64,000 nucleotides of DNA from Celerinatantimonas sp046054165 (GTDB lineage Bacteria > Pseudomonadota > Gammaproteobacteria > Enterobacterales > Celerinatantimonadaceae): contig NZ_JBFNXK010000008.1 in assembly GCF_046054165.1 (NCBI RefSeq), positions 1 to 64,000 on the forward strand, given 5' to 3'. Made by a program: the position numbers and the translations under genes. Shown one piece after another: positions 53,939-63,852 of this stretch. The notes under the pieces are model-generated. The model was given only the letters and a program-made list of their open reading frames with translations. It was not told the origin of the DNA and made no database searches. Position 1 is the stretch's first letter, and every line of letters starts with the position of its first letter.

Positions 53939-54724
53939 ATGGATCTTGGACTTCAAAATAAGCGGGCTCTCGTTCTAGCCTCATCTCAAGGGTTAGGGCT
54001 GGGAATCGCAAAAACACTAGCCGCTGAAGGTGCTCAGGTGATATTAACCGGCCGCAGCCCTGAATTATCCACGCTAGCTTTGCAACTCGATGCCACATTT
54101 CCCGGGCAAGTTTTGGCCTGTCCTCTGGATTTAGCCCAGCCGGACTGCGTAGCCACCCTATCCACGTTTGTAGCAAGTCAATTCGGTCAACTGGATATTC
54201 TGATTAATAACTGTGGCGGTCCCCCAGTCGGTGACATCACATCGATTACTACAGAACAATGGCTACAACAATTTCAAATGATGGTGCTGCGGATCATCGA
54301 GATCACCAATACCTTTCTACCGGCCATGCGGGCTCAAAAATGGGGACGGATCCTAACGGTATCCTCCATCAGTGTCGAACAACCTATCGATAATCTGGGA
54401 TTATCCAATACCTTACGCAGTGCACTGGTCGGCTGGTCAAAAACCCTAGCCAATGAAGTCGCGGCAGATGGGATCACCTGTAATCTGCTGTTACCGGGAC
54501 GCATCCAAACCTCGCGTGTCGAACAACTCGATCAAACCCGAGCCCAGCAGCAGAATCGCCCGCTCGAAGCCATTCAACAACAGGCTCTGAGCCATATTCC
54601 AATGCACCGTTATGGCCAAGTCGAAGAATTTGCCGCCACTGCCGCCTTTTTAGTCAGCGAACTGGCCAGTTATATCACCGGCAGCAAAATTCGCTGTGAC
54701 GGTGGCGCAATTCGTACCGTTTAA
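53939..54724 (+). CDS. SDR-family protein lacking the catalytic Tyr and Lys
   Basis: A 261-residue Rossmann-fold protein. It has a cofactor loop SSQGLGLG (15-22), NNCGG in place of NNAG, and the serine region TVSSIS (140-145). At the YxxxK position it reads S156-N-T-L-R160, so both catalytic residues of classical SDRs are replaced. Related FabG-like SDRs with the same SNTLR segment exist, so this is a subfamily feature more than decay. Substrate and activity are unknown. Its end overlaps the convergent outer-membrane channel gene by 4 bases. Confidence 0.85.
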   Translation: MDLGLQNKRALVLASSQGLGLGIAKTLAAEGAQVILTGRSPELSTLALQLDATFPGQVLACPLDLAQPDCVATLSTFVASQFGQLDILINNCGGPPVGDITSITTEQWLQQFQMMVLRIIEITNTFLPAMRAQKWGRILTVSSISVEQPIDNLGLSNTLRSALVGWSKTLANEVAADGITCNLLLPGRIQTSRVEQLDQTRAQQQNRPLEAIQQQALSHIPMHRYGQVEEFAATAAFLVSELASYITGSKIRCDGGAIRTV

Positions 54725-56148
54725 TCCTTTGCGAACGACACTGGCTTCTGCCCTGGAAGCTGGTGTTTATTCCACCCTCCGCCCAGCGCGACAATCAACT
54801 GCACACTGGTTACTAACTGTGTCTGCACCAGCTGTAGTAAATTTTGCTGCGAACTAAGACTGGTCGCCTCAGTGGTTGCAACATCCAGATAATCAATCAT
54901 CCCCGCCTGAAACTGATTATACGTGAGATGGGCTGATTGTTGCGCAGCATCCGTCGCTAGCCGCTGCGCGTTTAATTCGTGCGTTAATACAGACATTTCC
55001 ACCAGATAGTTTTCGACCTCTTCTAAAGCGGATAACACCTGCTGGCGATAATTCGCCACCTGCGCATCATAGGCTGCACGAGCCTCTTCCACCTGTGCCC
55101 GAGTTCTTCCAAAATCAAAAACAGTCCCGCTTAGCTCAGGTCCGACCGACCAAACCCGGGAAGGGAGTGAAAAGAGATTTCGAAATACAGAGTTTTCAGT
55201 TCCCCCACTCGCCGATAGCGTCAAATCCGGAAAATATCCGCTCATCGCCACCCCAATAGCGGCATTGGCCGCAGCGACCGAGCGTTCAGCGTAAGCGATA
55301 TCCGGCCGTCGCTGTAAAAGCTGAGAGGGAACTCCGGCCGGAATCACCGGCAACTGATAGTGAAATTCTTTAGCCGGAAGTGAAAACACAGCCGGAGGCT
55401 TACCGATCAGCACCGCAATCGCATGTTCCAACTGTGCTCGTTGCCAGGTCAGATCCAACATCGAGGCCTGAACCGAATGCAATTGACTCTGAGCCTGAGC
55501 CACCGATGCCCGCGGCTCTTTGCCTCCCCGGTACTGATTTTCGACCACTTTTAGATAACGCTGATAGATAGCGATATTGGTTTGATACAACCGAATCCGC
55601 TCATCCATAATCCGAAGCCGGAAATAATCTTGGGCTAACTCCGACTGAGCACTGAGTGTCGCAGAGGCCAGATCGGCGGCACTCGCCTGCGCATTCGCTT
55701 GCTGCTGCTCACGGGTGCGCCGAAGTTTCCCCCAAAGATCGACCTCCCAACTGACCGAAGCATTGGCCGACCAGTTATTCCCCACCCGGCCACTACTCCG
55801 AGAACGCGAACCACTGCCCGAGGCACTCAGCGACGGGTATAAATTTGCCCCGGCTTCCGCAGCCAGCGCCCGAGCTTGACGATACTGCGCGGTATACTGC
55901 GCCACATTTTGGTTATTAATTTCAACCTGAGCCAATAACGTCGCCAGATCCGGATCCTGATACACGTTCCACCACGGCCCTTTATGCTGTTGATCCTGAG
56001 GGGTTGCCTGAACCCAACCTTTGGCCTCTTTATACTGTGGAGCCAGTGGCGCTTTCGGAACCTGATAATCCGGCCCTAACGCCGAGCATGCACTTAACAA
56101 CGCCGCCATAATGAACAAGCTAATTCGTTTTAGTTGATTTGCTGCCAT
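54721..56148 (-). CDS. Outer-membrane efflux lipoprotein (NodT/OprM family)
   Basis: A 475-residue TolC-type channel. A lipoprotein signal with lipobox LLSAC (Cys21) is followed by two repeats of the OEP domain with long helices. It is 3 bases after mdtC, so it is the outer-membrane exit duct of this RND pump. E. coli mdtABC lacks such a gene and uses TolC. Confidence 0.92.
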   Translation of the reverse strand: MAANQLKRISLFIMAALLSACSALGPDYQVPKAPLAPQYKEAKGWVQATPQDQQHKGPWWNVYQDPDLATLLAQVEINNQNVAQYTAQYRQARALAAEAGANLYPSLSASGSGSRSRSSGRVGNNWSANASVSWEVDLWGKLRRTREQQQANAQASAADLASATLSAQSELAQDYFRLRIMDERIRLYQTNIAIYQRYLKVVENQYRGGKEPRASVAQAQSQLHSVQASMLDLTWQRAQLEHAIAVLIGKPPAVFSLPAKEFHYQLPVIPAGVPSQLLQRRPDIAYAERSVAAANAAIGVAMSGYFPDLTLSASGGTENSVFRNLFSLPSRVWSVGPELSGTVFDFGRTRAQVEEARAAYDAQVANYRQQVLSALEEVENYLVEMSVLTHELNAQRLATDAAQQSAHLTYNQFQAGMIDYLDVATTEATSLSSQQNLLQLVQTQLVTSVQLIVALGGGWNKHQLPGQKPVSFAKD

Positions 56149-56151
56149 AAA

Positions 56152-59100
56152 TCACTCACCTACCTGAGAAGACGGCTCGGACCGAGCATGACGCCGAATG
56201 TAACGATTCCATAAATGACGGGTACCCTGACTCATTTTATCCATATAGATATACACAACGGGGGTGGTATACAGCGTTAAGATCTGGCTGACCACCAACC
56301 CACCGCAGATCGCAATCCCCAGTGGACGCCGTAAATCAGCATCACCGCCACTGTCCAACACCATCGGCAATGCACCAAAAAATGCCGCCAACGACGTCAT
56401 CAAGATCGGCCGGAAACGCTTAATACACGCTTCAAAGATCGCATCTTTCGGAGCCAATCCATGCTGGCGCTGCGCATCCAAGGCAAAATCGATCATCATA
56501 ATGGCATTCTTTTTTACAATCCCAATCAGCAGCAAAATTCCAATCACAGCGACCACGGTCAGCGGCGTATGGGTCATCTGCATCAACAATAAAGCCCCAA
56601 GACCGGCAGAAGGCAGTGTCGAAAGGATGGTCAGCGGGTGCACATAACTCTCATACAACATCCCCAACACAATATAAACCGCTGCCAACGCGGCTAAAAT
56701 CAACAGCGGGATCTGCTGAATAAAACTTTGCGAAATCTGAGCATTACCGGCATAACTGGCCGAAATGGTTCCCGGCAGCGCAATCTGTTGCAGCGCCTGG
56801 TGAATGGCTTGCTGCGCCTGTGCCAAGGTAACGCCATCCGCAGTATTAAAAGCAACAGTCACTGTTGCCGAATGCCCCTGATGAGCCACCGATAACGGTG
56901 CATTACTACTCTCTATATGCGTGAAGGCCTGCAACGGCACCACTTTTCCGGCATCTGTGACGATATGCATCTGCTGGAGCATCTCACTGTTACTGACATA
57001 ATCATCCGTCAGTCCCATCACCACATAATATTGGTTGAGGCTCTGATACATAGTTGCTATCTGACGCTGACTAAATGAATTATTGAGCAATGCATCCAGA
57101 TCTCGCACCGAAATTCCCAACCGCTTTGCCGCATCCCGATCAATCACTAACCGAATTTCCTGACCACCATCTTGTAAATCAGAAGTCACGCCACTTAATT
57201 CCGGCAATGCGGTCAGTGCCTCTTTAACCCGGGGAGCCCACTGCCGCAACAAATCCAGATCATCGGCCTGCAAACTCAGTTGATAACTGGCATCGGCACT
57301 ACGGCCTCCAAAGTGCAAATCACCCACCGCCATTAGAAATAATTTACCATCTGCCATAGTTTTTGCTTTCATATACAGTCGGTTTGCCACTTCCTGAGCA
57401 CTCGCTTGACGCTGGCTTTCCGGTTTTAGACGGACAAAAAAACGTCCGCTGTTACGTGTACCGCGGTGACTGCTGGAAATAGACGCCATCACACTGGCCA
57501 CCGCCGGATCATCCCGAATCATCTTGGAATATTTAATCAAGCGCGGTTTCATCAATGCAAATGAAGTACTCTGATCGGAACGGACAGCACCAAACAATAG
57601 CCCAGTATCCTGATCGGGGAAAAATCCCTTCTGCACCACCACATATAGATAACCGTTAAGCACAATCGTGGCCAGTAACACCAATAACGTCAACCGCCGG
57701 TGTACCAATAAAACTCGGAGCGAACGCTGATAGCCGTTCTGCAAAGCTTTCAGCGCCATTTCAATCATTCGGTATAATCGAGGTTGAGATGATCGCGGCG
57801 GTGCCCGTCGCAACAACCGCGAGCAGAGCATTGGCGTCAACGTTAACGACACCACCATCGAGATCAACAACGCAACGGTTAATGTGACGGCAAACTCCTG
57901 AAACAATCGGCCAACGATGCCGCCCATCAACAATAATGGGATAAACACCGCCACCAGCGATAGCGTCATAGATAACACGGTGAATCCGACCTCTTTCGAA
58001 CCCCGCAGTGCCGCCCGAACCGGGCCGAATCCTTCTTCCAGATTTCGGGAAATATTCTCAAGCACGACAATGGCATCATCGACGACAAAACCAGTCGCCA
58101 CAATTAAAGCCATCAAGGACAAATTATCCAGGCTGTATCCCAGCAAATACATCACCGCAAAAGTGCCGACCAGCGAAATGGGCAATGCTAATGCCGGGAT
58201 CAGCAGTGCCCGAATGTTCCGCAAAAAGATAAATACCACCGCTATCACCAGTGCAATAGCGATGAGCAACGTGCGTTCGGTTTCATGCAGCGACGACACA
58301 ATAGTAGGGGATCGATCCATCGATACCACCAATCGCGCACCCTGCGGCAGCAGTTTACGAAATGTCGGCAACTGAGCTTTAATCGCTTCAATGGTCGACA
58401 ACATATTCGCACCTGAAGCCAGCGTCACCCCGATATTCACTGCCGGCTGATTATTGTAATAAGCCACGTTATATTCGTTCTGAACACCGTTACGAACATT
58501 GGCGATATCCCGCAGGTAGATGGCTGCCCCCTCTTTGTAAGCAATCACTAACTTACGATAAGAATCAACATCCGTCAGTTGATCGTTGGTATTTACCATC
58601 CAGGCATAACGTTGCCCCTGAAGAATCCCCTTGGGTTGATGATCGGTTGCCTGAGCAATCGCCCGACGCACCGTTTCCAACGAGATCCCATAATGAGTCA
58701 ACGCCTGTGGATGGACATCGATCCGGATCGCCGGAAGCGCACTACCAAACAACGACACCGAACCAACCCCCGGAACCTGAGCCATCCGAGTTTCTAGATT
58801 ATTTGAGACAAACTGATACAGCTCACCCGTAGATAATGAATCGGAAGTCAACGTCAGCATCATCACCGGCGCCGATGAAGGGTTGATCTTGCGATAGGTT
58901 GGCAGCGAGCTCATGGCACTCGGCAGCAGGCTGCGAGCAGCATTAATAGCGGCCTGCACATCTCGGGCCGCCCCGTTAATATCTCGATTTAAGTCAAACT
59001 GCAGAATCACTTCCGTAGACCCTTGCGAGCTAGAGGAAGTCATTTCATTGACGCCGGCAATCTGGCCTAGAGCACGTTCCAAAGGTGTAGCCACCGTTGC

Positions 59101-59280
59101 CGCCATCGTGGCCGGAGAAGCCCCGGCCAAATTAGCACTAACCACAATAACCGGAAATGAGACCGAAGGGAGCGGAGCAACCGGCAATAACCGAAATCCC
59201 AGCACCCCTAACAACATCAATGCCAGCGTCAGCAGCCAGGTAGCCACCGGACGGAAGATGAACAACCGGGATAAATTCAT
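56152..59280 (-). CDS. mdtC: RND efflux pump permease MdtC
   Basis: An inner-membrane proton-driven exporter subunit. The 1042-residue protein has 12 helices and two large periplasmic loops. It opens with MNLSRLFIFRPVATWLLTLA. In E. coli MdtB and MdtC form a mixed trimer. The ATG at 59280 follows the mdtB stop by one base (TAAGATG); the longer open frame reads into mdtB and is rejected. It shares GFVVDDAIVVLENISR with mdtB. Confidence 0.93.
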   Translation of the reverse strand: MNLSRLFIFRPVATWLLTLALMLLGVLGFRLLPVAPLPSVSFPVIVVSANLAGASPATMAATVATPLERALGQIAGVNEMTSSSSQGSTEVILQFDLNRDINGAARDVQAAINAARSLLPSAMSSLPTYRKINPSSAPVMMLTLTSDSLSTGELYQFVSNNLETRMAQVPGVGSVSLFGSALPAIRIDVHPQALTHYGISLETVRRAIAQATDHQPKGILQGQRYAWMVNTNDQLTDVDSYRKLVIAYKEGAAIYLRDIANVRNGVQNEYNVAYYNNQPAVNIGVTLASGANMLSTIEAIKAQLPTFRKLLPQGARLVVSMDRSPTIVSSLHETERTLLIAIALVIAVVFIFLRNIRALLIPALALPISLVGTFAVMYLLGYSLDNLSLMALIVATGFVVDDAIVVLENISRNLEEGFGPVRAALRGSKEVGFTVLSMTLSLVAVFIPLLLMGGIVGRLFQEFAVTLTVALLISMVVSLTLTPMLCSRLLRRAPPRSSQPRLYRMIEMALKALQNGYQRSLRVLLVHRRLTLLVLLATIVLNGYLYVVVQKGFFPDQDTGLLFGAVRSDQSTSFALMKPRLIKYSKMIRDDPAVASVMASISSSHRGTRNSGRFFVRLKPESQRQASAQEVANRLYMKAKTMADGKLFLMAVGDLHFGGRSADASYQLSLQADDLDLLRQWAPRVKEALTALPELSGVTSDLQDGGQEIRLVIDRDAAKRLGISVRDLDALLNNSFSQRQIATMYQSLNQYYVVMGLTDDYVSNSEMLQQMHIVTDAGKVVPLQAFTHIESSNAPLSVAHQGHSATVTVAFNTADGVTLAQAQQAIHQALQQIALPGTISASYAGNAQISQSFIQQIPLLILAALAAVYIVLGMLYESYVHPLTILSTLPSAGLGALLLMQMTHTPLTVVAVIGILLLIGIVKKNAIMMIDFALDAQRQHGLAPKDAIFEACIKRFRPILMTSLAAFFGALPMVLDSGGDADLRRPLGIAICGGLVVSQILTLYTTPVVYIYMDKMSQGTRHLWNRYIRRHARSEPSSQVGE

Positions 59281-59281
59281 C

Positions 59282-62200
59282 TTAATGCTCCCGGCTCGCC
59301 CGGCGACGGCGCGTAAAACGATCAAAAAACAGATAGATCACCGGTGTTGAAAACAAGGTCAGTAACTGACTGAGTAGCAAGCCTCCCACGATCACGAGCC
59401 CCATCGGCTGGCGTAATTCGGCCCCCGATCCATGAGCAAACATCAGGGGCAGAGCCCCGAGCAAAGCGGCCATCGTCGTCATCAAAATGGGGCGAAATCG
59501 TAGCAGACACGCTTGATGAATCGCATCTTTGGGAGACAAGTGTTCCTCATGCTCCGCTTCCAGGGCAAAGTCGATCATCATAATGGCATTTTTCTTCACA
59601 ATCCCGATCAGCAGAATAATCCCGATTAAAGCGATCAAACTAAACTCGGTATTGGTAAAACGCAGCGCCAGAAAAGCCCCGATAGCTGCCGTCGGTAACG
59701 TGGTCAAAATCGTCACCGGATGGATGAAGCTCTCATATAACACCCCTAGCACGATATACATCGTCACCAGTGCCGCCAGAATCAAATAGAGCGTATTTCC
59801 TGAAGAACGGCTAAAGGCATCGGCCGATCCCTGATAATTCAGGGTCATACTCACCGGCATCTGGAGTTGATGGGTCAACTGCGCCAACGCTGACTGCGCA
59901 TCTTCCAGTGAGTAACCCTCAGCCAGATTAAACGACACCGTCACCGCCGGCAGTTGACCTAAGCGGGCCTTCATCAGTGCCCCAGTGGTTTCAGTTACCG
60001 AAGCCAGATCGGTCAGGCGCACCATTGGGGTAGTCGTATTAGTACTGTCACTACTCCGGGTCCCGGCGACATAAATATGATCCAAATCGGCCGGGCCTCG
60101 TTGCTGTTGCGGCTGAACTTCCAACACCACCCGATACTGATTTGACTGGGTAAAAATCGTTGAAATCAACCGTTGCCCATAGGCATTGTAGAGTGCGGTA
60201 TCAATGTCCTGAGCCGAAATTCCATACCGCGCGGCAATATCCCGATGAATATGCAACGATAAAACGCGTCCCAACTGATCCAAATTACTCACGACCGCTT
60301 TAAATTCAGGGCGCTGCTGCATGGCTTGAACCAATTTCGGTGTCCACCCGGCTAACTGAGAGCCATCGGTATCACTTAAAATAAATTGATACTGGCTGGG
60401 TGTGATCTGATCATCCACCGTCAGATCCTGCAGAGCTTGTAGATACAGTTGGATCCCGGGAACATCGGCGACCTCCTGCTGCAAACGTTGAATAATCGCA
60501 GGTGCTCGATCACTGCGGTGAGCAAAACTCACCAGATTGATCTGCAGCATACCTCGGTTCAAACTGGTATTTTGACCATCTACGCCAATCGTCGAACTAA
60601 TACTGCTGACATCCGGATCCTTCAATAATCGCTGCACCACAGCCTGCTGACGAGCGGCCATTTCGGTATAGGATACATCCGCCGAGGCTTTGGTAATGCC
60701 TCGCAAAACCCCGGTATCCTGCGCCGGGAAAAACCCTTTGGGCACCCATAAATACAAAGCGACCGTGATAAAAAATAAACTGACGATAATCATCAGCGCT
60801 ACTCGTTGATACTTAAAAACAACGTTTAGCCCCCGATCATATAAATTGAGTAAGCGGTCAAAAAACTCCCCGCCTTTCTTATAAAAACGACTTTGCTGAG
60901 ACAGTGGGATATACTTTAAAAAATAAGCACATAGCATCGGGGTTAAGGTCAGAGAAATCACCATCGACACTAAAATGGCGACCGCCAATGTAATCGCAAA
61001 TTCTCGGAATAATCGGCCGACGACATCCCCCATAAACAGCAATGGGATCAATACCGCCACCAGCGAAAACGTCAGCGAAATAATGGTAAACCCAATCTCC
61101 TTCGACCCTTTAAAAGCCGCCTCCAAAGGCGTCAGGCCCTTTTCCAGATGCCGCGAAATGTTTTCAACCACCACAATCGCATCATCGATGACAAAACCAG
61201 TCGCAATCGTCAGTGCCATTAGCGTCAAGTTATTGAGGCTAAATCCGGCCAGATACATCACCCCAAAAGTACCAATCAGCGATAGCGGCACCGCCACACT
61301 GGGAATAAAAGTGGCCGCAAGATTCCGTAAAAACAGAAAGGTCACCATAATCACCAGTGCAATCGATAGCATCAGCTCAAACTGCACATCCTCAATCGAG
61401 GCCCGGATAGTTTGGGTTCGATCCGATAAAATCGTCAATTTCACACTACCGGGAAGTAAAGTTGTCAGCGTCGGCAACTGCTGCTTAATTCGATCCACCA
61501 CCGCAATGACATTGGCTCCCGGCTGGCGTTTCACCTGAATAATAATGGCAGGTTGACCATTGGCCGTCGCGGATAAGTATTGGTTTTCACTGCCCTCGGT
61601 CACTGTAGCGACGTCTTTAATTCGCAGTGGCGAACCATTTTCATATTTAAGGATCAAACGGGCATATTCACTGGCACTGCGGAGCTGGTCATTGGCATCG
61701 ATGCTGATCGAGTGATATTTACTATCGAATCCACCTTTAGAGCCATTGACGTTACTCTCATTAATCAAGGTATAAATATCATTCAGTGTCAGCTGGTGAG
61801 CCGCTAATACCCGAGGATCCGCCTGGATCCGAATCGCCGCCTGATGCCCCCCCGCCAGCGTCACCATCCCGACCCCAGAAATTTGCGATAACTTCAGCGC
61901 AATCCGAGAGTTAATCAGATCCTGTAATTTCACGAGGGATAGTGTTTTGGAAGTCGCGGCAATCGTAATCACGGCCGTATCCGCTGGATTCACTTTTTTA
62001 TAGGTCGGAGGATTCGGCAGATCGTCCGGCAACAAATTATTAGCCGAATTAATCGCCGCCTGTACTTCCTGCTCGGCGACATCTAGCGACAACGACAAAT
62101 TAAATTTTAACGTAATCACCGAAGCGCCACCGGAACTGGTCGAATACATTTGATTCAGCCCCGACATCTCGCCTAACTCACGCTCTAGCGGCGCCGTCAC

Positions 62201-62386
62201 CGAAGTTGCCATCACATCGGGACTCGCGCCGGGATACAGAGTCGTCACCTGAATCGTGGGATAATCGACTTCAGGCAATGCAGAAATCGAGAGTTGTCGG
62301 TAAGCGATCACTCCGGCCAATAGGACTGCAACCATTAGCAAAACCGTTGCAACAGGCCTTCGAATAAATAGACGGGATGGATTCAT
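59282..62386 (-). CDS. mdtB: RND efflux pump permease MdtB
   Basis: The 1034-residue partner of MdtC, with the RND proton-relay aspartates in GFVIDDAIVVVENISRHLEKG and the start MNPSRLFIRRPVATVLLMVA typical of MdtB. Its ATG overlaps the mdtA stop by ATGA. Drug or bile-salt export is expected for the family; the local substrate range is unknown. Confidence 0.94.
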   Translation of the reverse strand: MNPSRLFIRRPVATVLLMVAVLLAGVIAYRQLSISALPEVDYPTIQVTTLYPGASPDVMATSVTAPLERELGEMSGLNQMYSTSSGGASVITLKFNLSLSLDVAEQEVQAAINSANNLLPDDLPNPPTYKKVNPADTAVITIAATSKTLSLVKLQDLINSRIALKLSQISGVGMVTLAGGHQAAIRIQADPRVLAAHQLTLNDIYTLINESNVNGSKGGFDSKYHSISIDANDQLRSASEYARLILKYENGSPLRIKDVATVTEGSENQYLSATANGQPAIIIQVKRQPGANVIAVVDRIKQQLPTLTTLLPGSVKLTILSDRTQTIRASIEDVQFELMLSIALVIMVTFLFLRNLAATFIPSVAVPLSLIGTFGVMYLAGFSLNNLTLMALTIATGFVIDDAIVVVENISRHLEKGLTPLEAAFKGSKEIGFTIISLTFSLVAVLIPLLFMGDVVGRLFREFAITLAVAILVSMVISLTLTPMLCAYFLKYIPLSQQSRFYKKGGEFFDRLLNLYDRGLNVVFKYQRVALMIIVSLFFITVALYLWVPKGFFPAQDTGVLRGITKASADVSYTEMAARQQAVVQRLLKDPDVSSISSTIGVDGQNTSLNRGMLQINLVSFAHRSDRAPAIIQRLQQEVADVPGIQLYLQALQDLTVDDQITPSQYQFILSDTDGSQLAGWTPKLVQAMQQRPEFKAVVSNLDQLGRVLSLHIHRDIAARYGISAQDIDTALYNAYGQRLISTIFTQSNQYRVVLEVQPQQQRGPADLDHIYVAGTRSSDSTNTTTPMVRLTDLASVTETTGALMKARLGQLPAVTVSFNLAEGYSLEDAQSALAQLTHQLQMPVSMTLNYQGSADAFSRSSGNTLYLILAALVTMYIVLGVLYESFIHPVTILTTLPTAAIGAFLALRFTNTEFSLIALIGIILLIGIVKKNAIMMIDFALEAEHEEHLSPKDAIHQACLLRFRPILMTTMAALLGALPLMFAHGSGAELRQPMGLVIVGGLLLSQLLTLFSTPVIYLFFDRFTRRRRASREH

Positions 62387-63615
62387 TGAGCCGCCTTTTT
62401 CAAGGTCAGCACATTCACTTTGGCTCCCTCAGACAAATCATCCACTCCGGTGGTTACCACTCGCTCTCCGGCCTGAACGCCTTTTAAGATCACCACCCGA
62501 TCATCACCGTTGTTCGGCCCGCGAACAACTAACCGTTTATGGACTTTGGATTCGCTATCCACCACAAACACAAAATCGCCCTCGCTATTGAGCTGCAATG
62601 CCGCCTGAGGGATCACCACGGCTTGTTTCAAGGTTTGCAACTGTAACTGAGCATTCACAAACTGATTCGGATACAGCTTCGAATCCTGATTATCAAACAG
62701 CGCTTTGAGTTTCACCGTCCCGGTATCGGTATCAATCTGGTTACTGATATACTTCAGCTGGCCCGAGGCAATCTTCTGAACCCCATTCTGATCATAAGCA
62801 TCAACCGTATAGCTCTGACCACGGCGGACCCCTTGTAAGAGCGACTGTAATCGGGCCTGAGGAATACTAAATGTCACCGCAATTGGCTGGGTTTGAGTAA
62901 TGGTCACGATTTCGGTGGAATCGCTACTCACCAAATTTCCTGGATCAATGGTTCGTAGCCCGACATAGCCACTGATAGGCGCCCGGATATTGGCATAATC
63001 GATATTCAGCCGCGCCGCTCGAATCTGCGCTTTATCGGCGAGTACAGTGCCCTCGTACTGACCAACGCTCGCCTGTTGATCTTGCAAATCCTGCTGTGAT
63101 AGCGAATCCTGCTGAAATAATTTTTGATAGCGAGCCAGTGTCTGACGAGCATTTTTCAACAGCGCCTGATTTTGCTGCAAATCCCCTTGATACTGCGCCA
63201 ATGAAGCCTGATAACTGCGATCATCAATTTGTGCCAATCGCTGCCCTTTTTTGACATACTGTCCTTCATCAAAAAAGACCTGTTGTAATTCACCGGTCAC
63301 CCGGCTGGTCACCGTCACCGTTTTATTGGCTTGTACGGTACCTAACGCATGCAAATACACATCGACGTCAGCTAACGATGCTTTTCCAACATACACCGAG
63401 CTGGTCATTCCCCCAAAAGGCCCACCAAAACGTCGATGTCCCGTCGTCGCCGGAGGCGTACCACGCCCTGAAGCCACCGCCGTTGCAGGAGATTTATCGG
63501 TAGTCATAAAATATCGCCAACCGAATCCAAGGATCACAACCATCACAATGGCAATGACTAAAATCCAAACCACACTATTGCCAGAACAACGCCGAAAGGA
63601 AGAACGCATTATCAT
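62383..63615 (-). CDS. mdtA: RND pump membrane-fusion protein MdtA
   Basis: Periplasmic adaptor of the MdtABC pump. The 410-residue protein has an N-terminal membrane anchor (about 12-33) and a Gly/Arg-rich linker. A lipoyl domain and coiled-coil hairpin follow (TVTSRVTGELQQVFFDEGQYVKKGQ), then a beta-barrel domain with the MdtA-like run SKLYPNQFVNAQL. ATG at 63615; another ATG two codons later is possible. A CpxR box lies upstream. baeSR, which follow mdtABC in E. coli, are not here. Confidence 0.94.
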   Translation of the reverse strand: MIMRSSFRRCSGNSVVWILVIAIVMVVILGFGWRYFMTTDKSPATAVASGRGTPPATTGHRRFGGPFGGMTSSVYVGKASLADVDVYLHALGTVQANKTVTVTSRVTGELQQVFFDEGQYVKKGQRLAQIDDRSYQASLAQYQGDLQQNQALLKNARQTLARYQKLFQQDSLSQQDLQDQQASVGQYEGTVLADKAQIRAARLNIDYANIRAPISGYVGLRTIDPGNLVSSDSTEIVTITQTQPIAVTFSIPQARLQSLLQGVRRGQSYTVDAYDQNGVQKIASGQLKYISNQIDTDTGTVKLKALFDNQDSKLYPNQFVNAQLQLQTLKQAVVIPQAALQLNSEGDFVFVVDSESKVHKRLVVRGPNNGDDRVVILKGVQAGERVVTTGVDDLSEGAKVNVLTLKKAAQ

Positions 63616-63825
63616 TTTTAGTACTCATTCGTCATCAAACATTGCAACGCAATATTTAGAGGTGGATTATTAAAATAAGACGTCATCTCTGCCGGGAGTA
63701 ATCGATACCACAAGATGATCTGAGTATCCGGAACGACTAACGCTATCATTCACTGTATCCCTACAAAGTTTACATGGCGTTACTATCTGTAAATCAATCG
63801 CAAAATTCAAATGTAAGTCCCACTT

Positions 63826-63840
63826 TTTACCGTTTTTTAC
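63826..63840 (-). promoter_or_regulatory. CpxR box upstream of mdtA
   Basis: On the minus strand GTAAAAAACGGTAAA is a perfect GTAAA-N5-GTAAA site, about 210 bases upstream of the mdtA ATG. In E. coli, mdtABC is a known target of CpxR and BaeR. Confidence 0.75.
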
Positions 63841-63852
63841 AAAGAGTTAGCA

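Noticed and set aside
57917..58375. 152-residue ORF on the plus strand inside mdtC
   Set aside because: Same reason: antisense to an intact RND permease.
60975..61538. 187-residue ORF on the plus strand inside mdtB
   Set aside because: Antisense shadow; composition is that of the complement of membrane-helix codons, and mdtB is intact.
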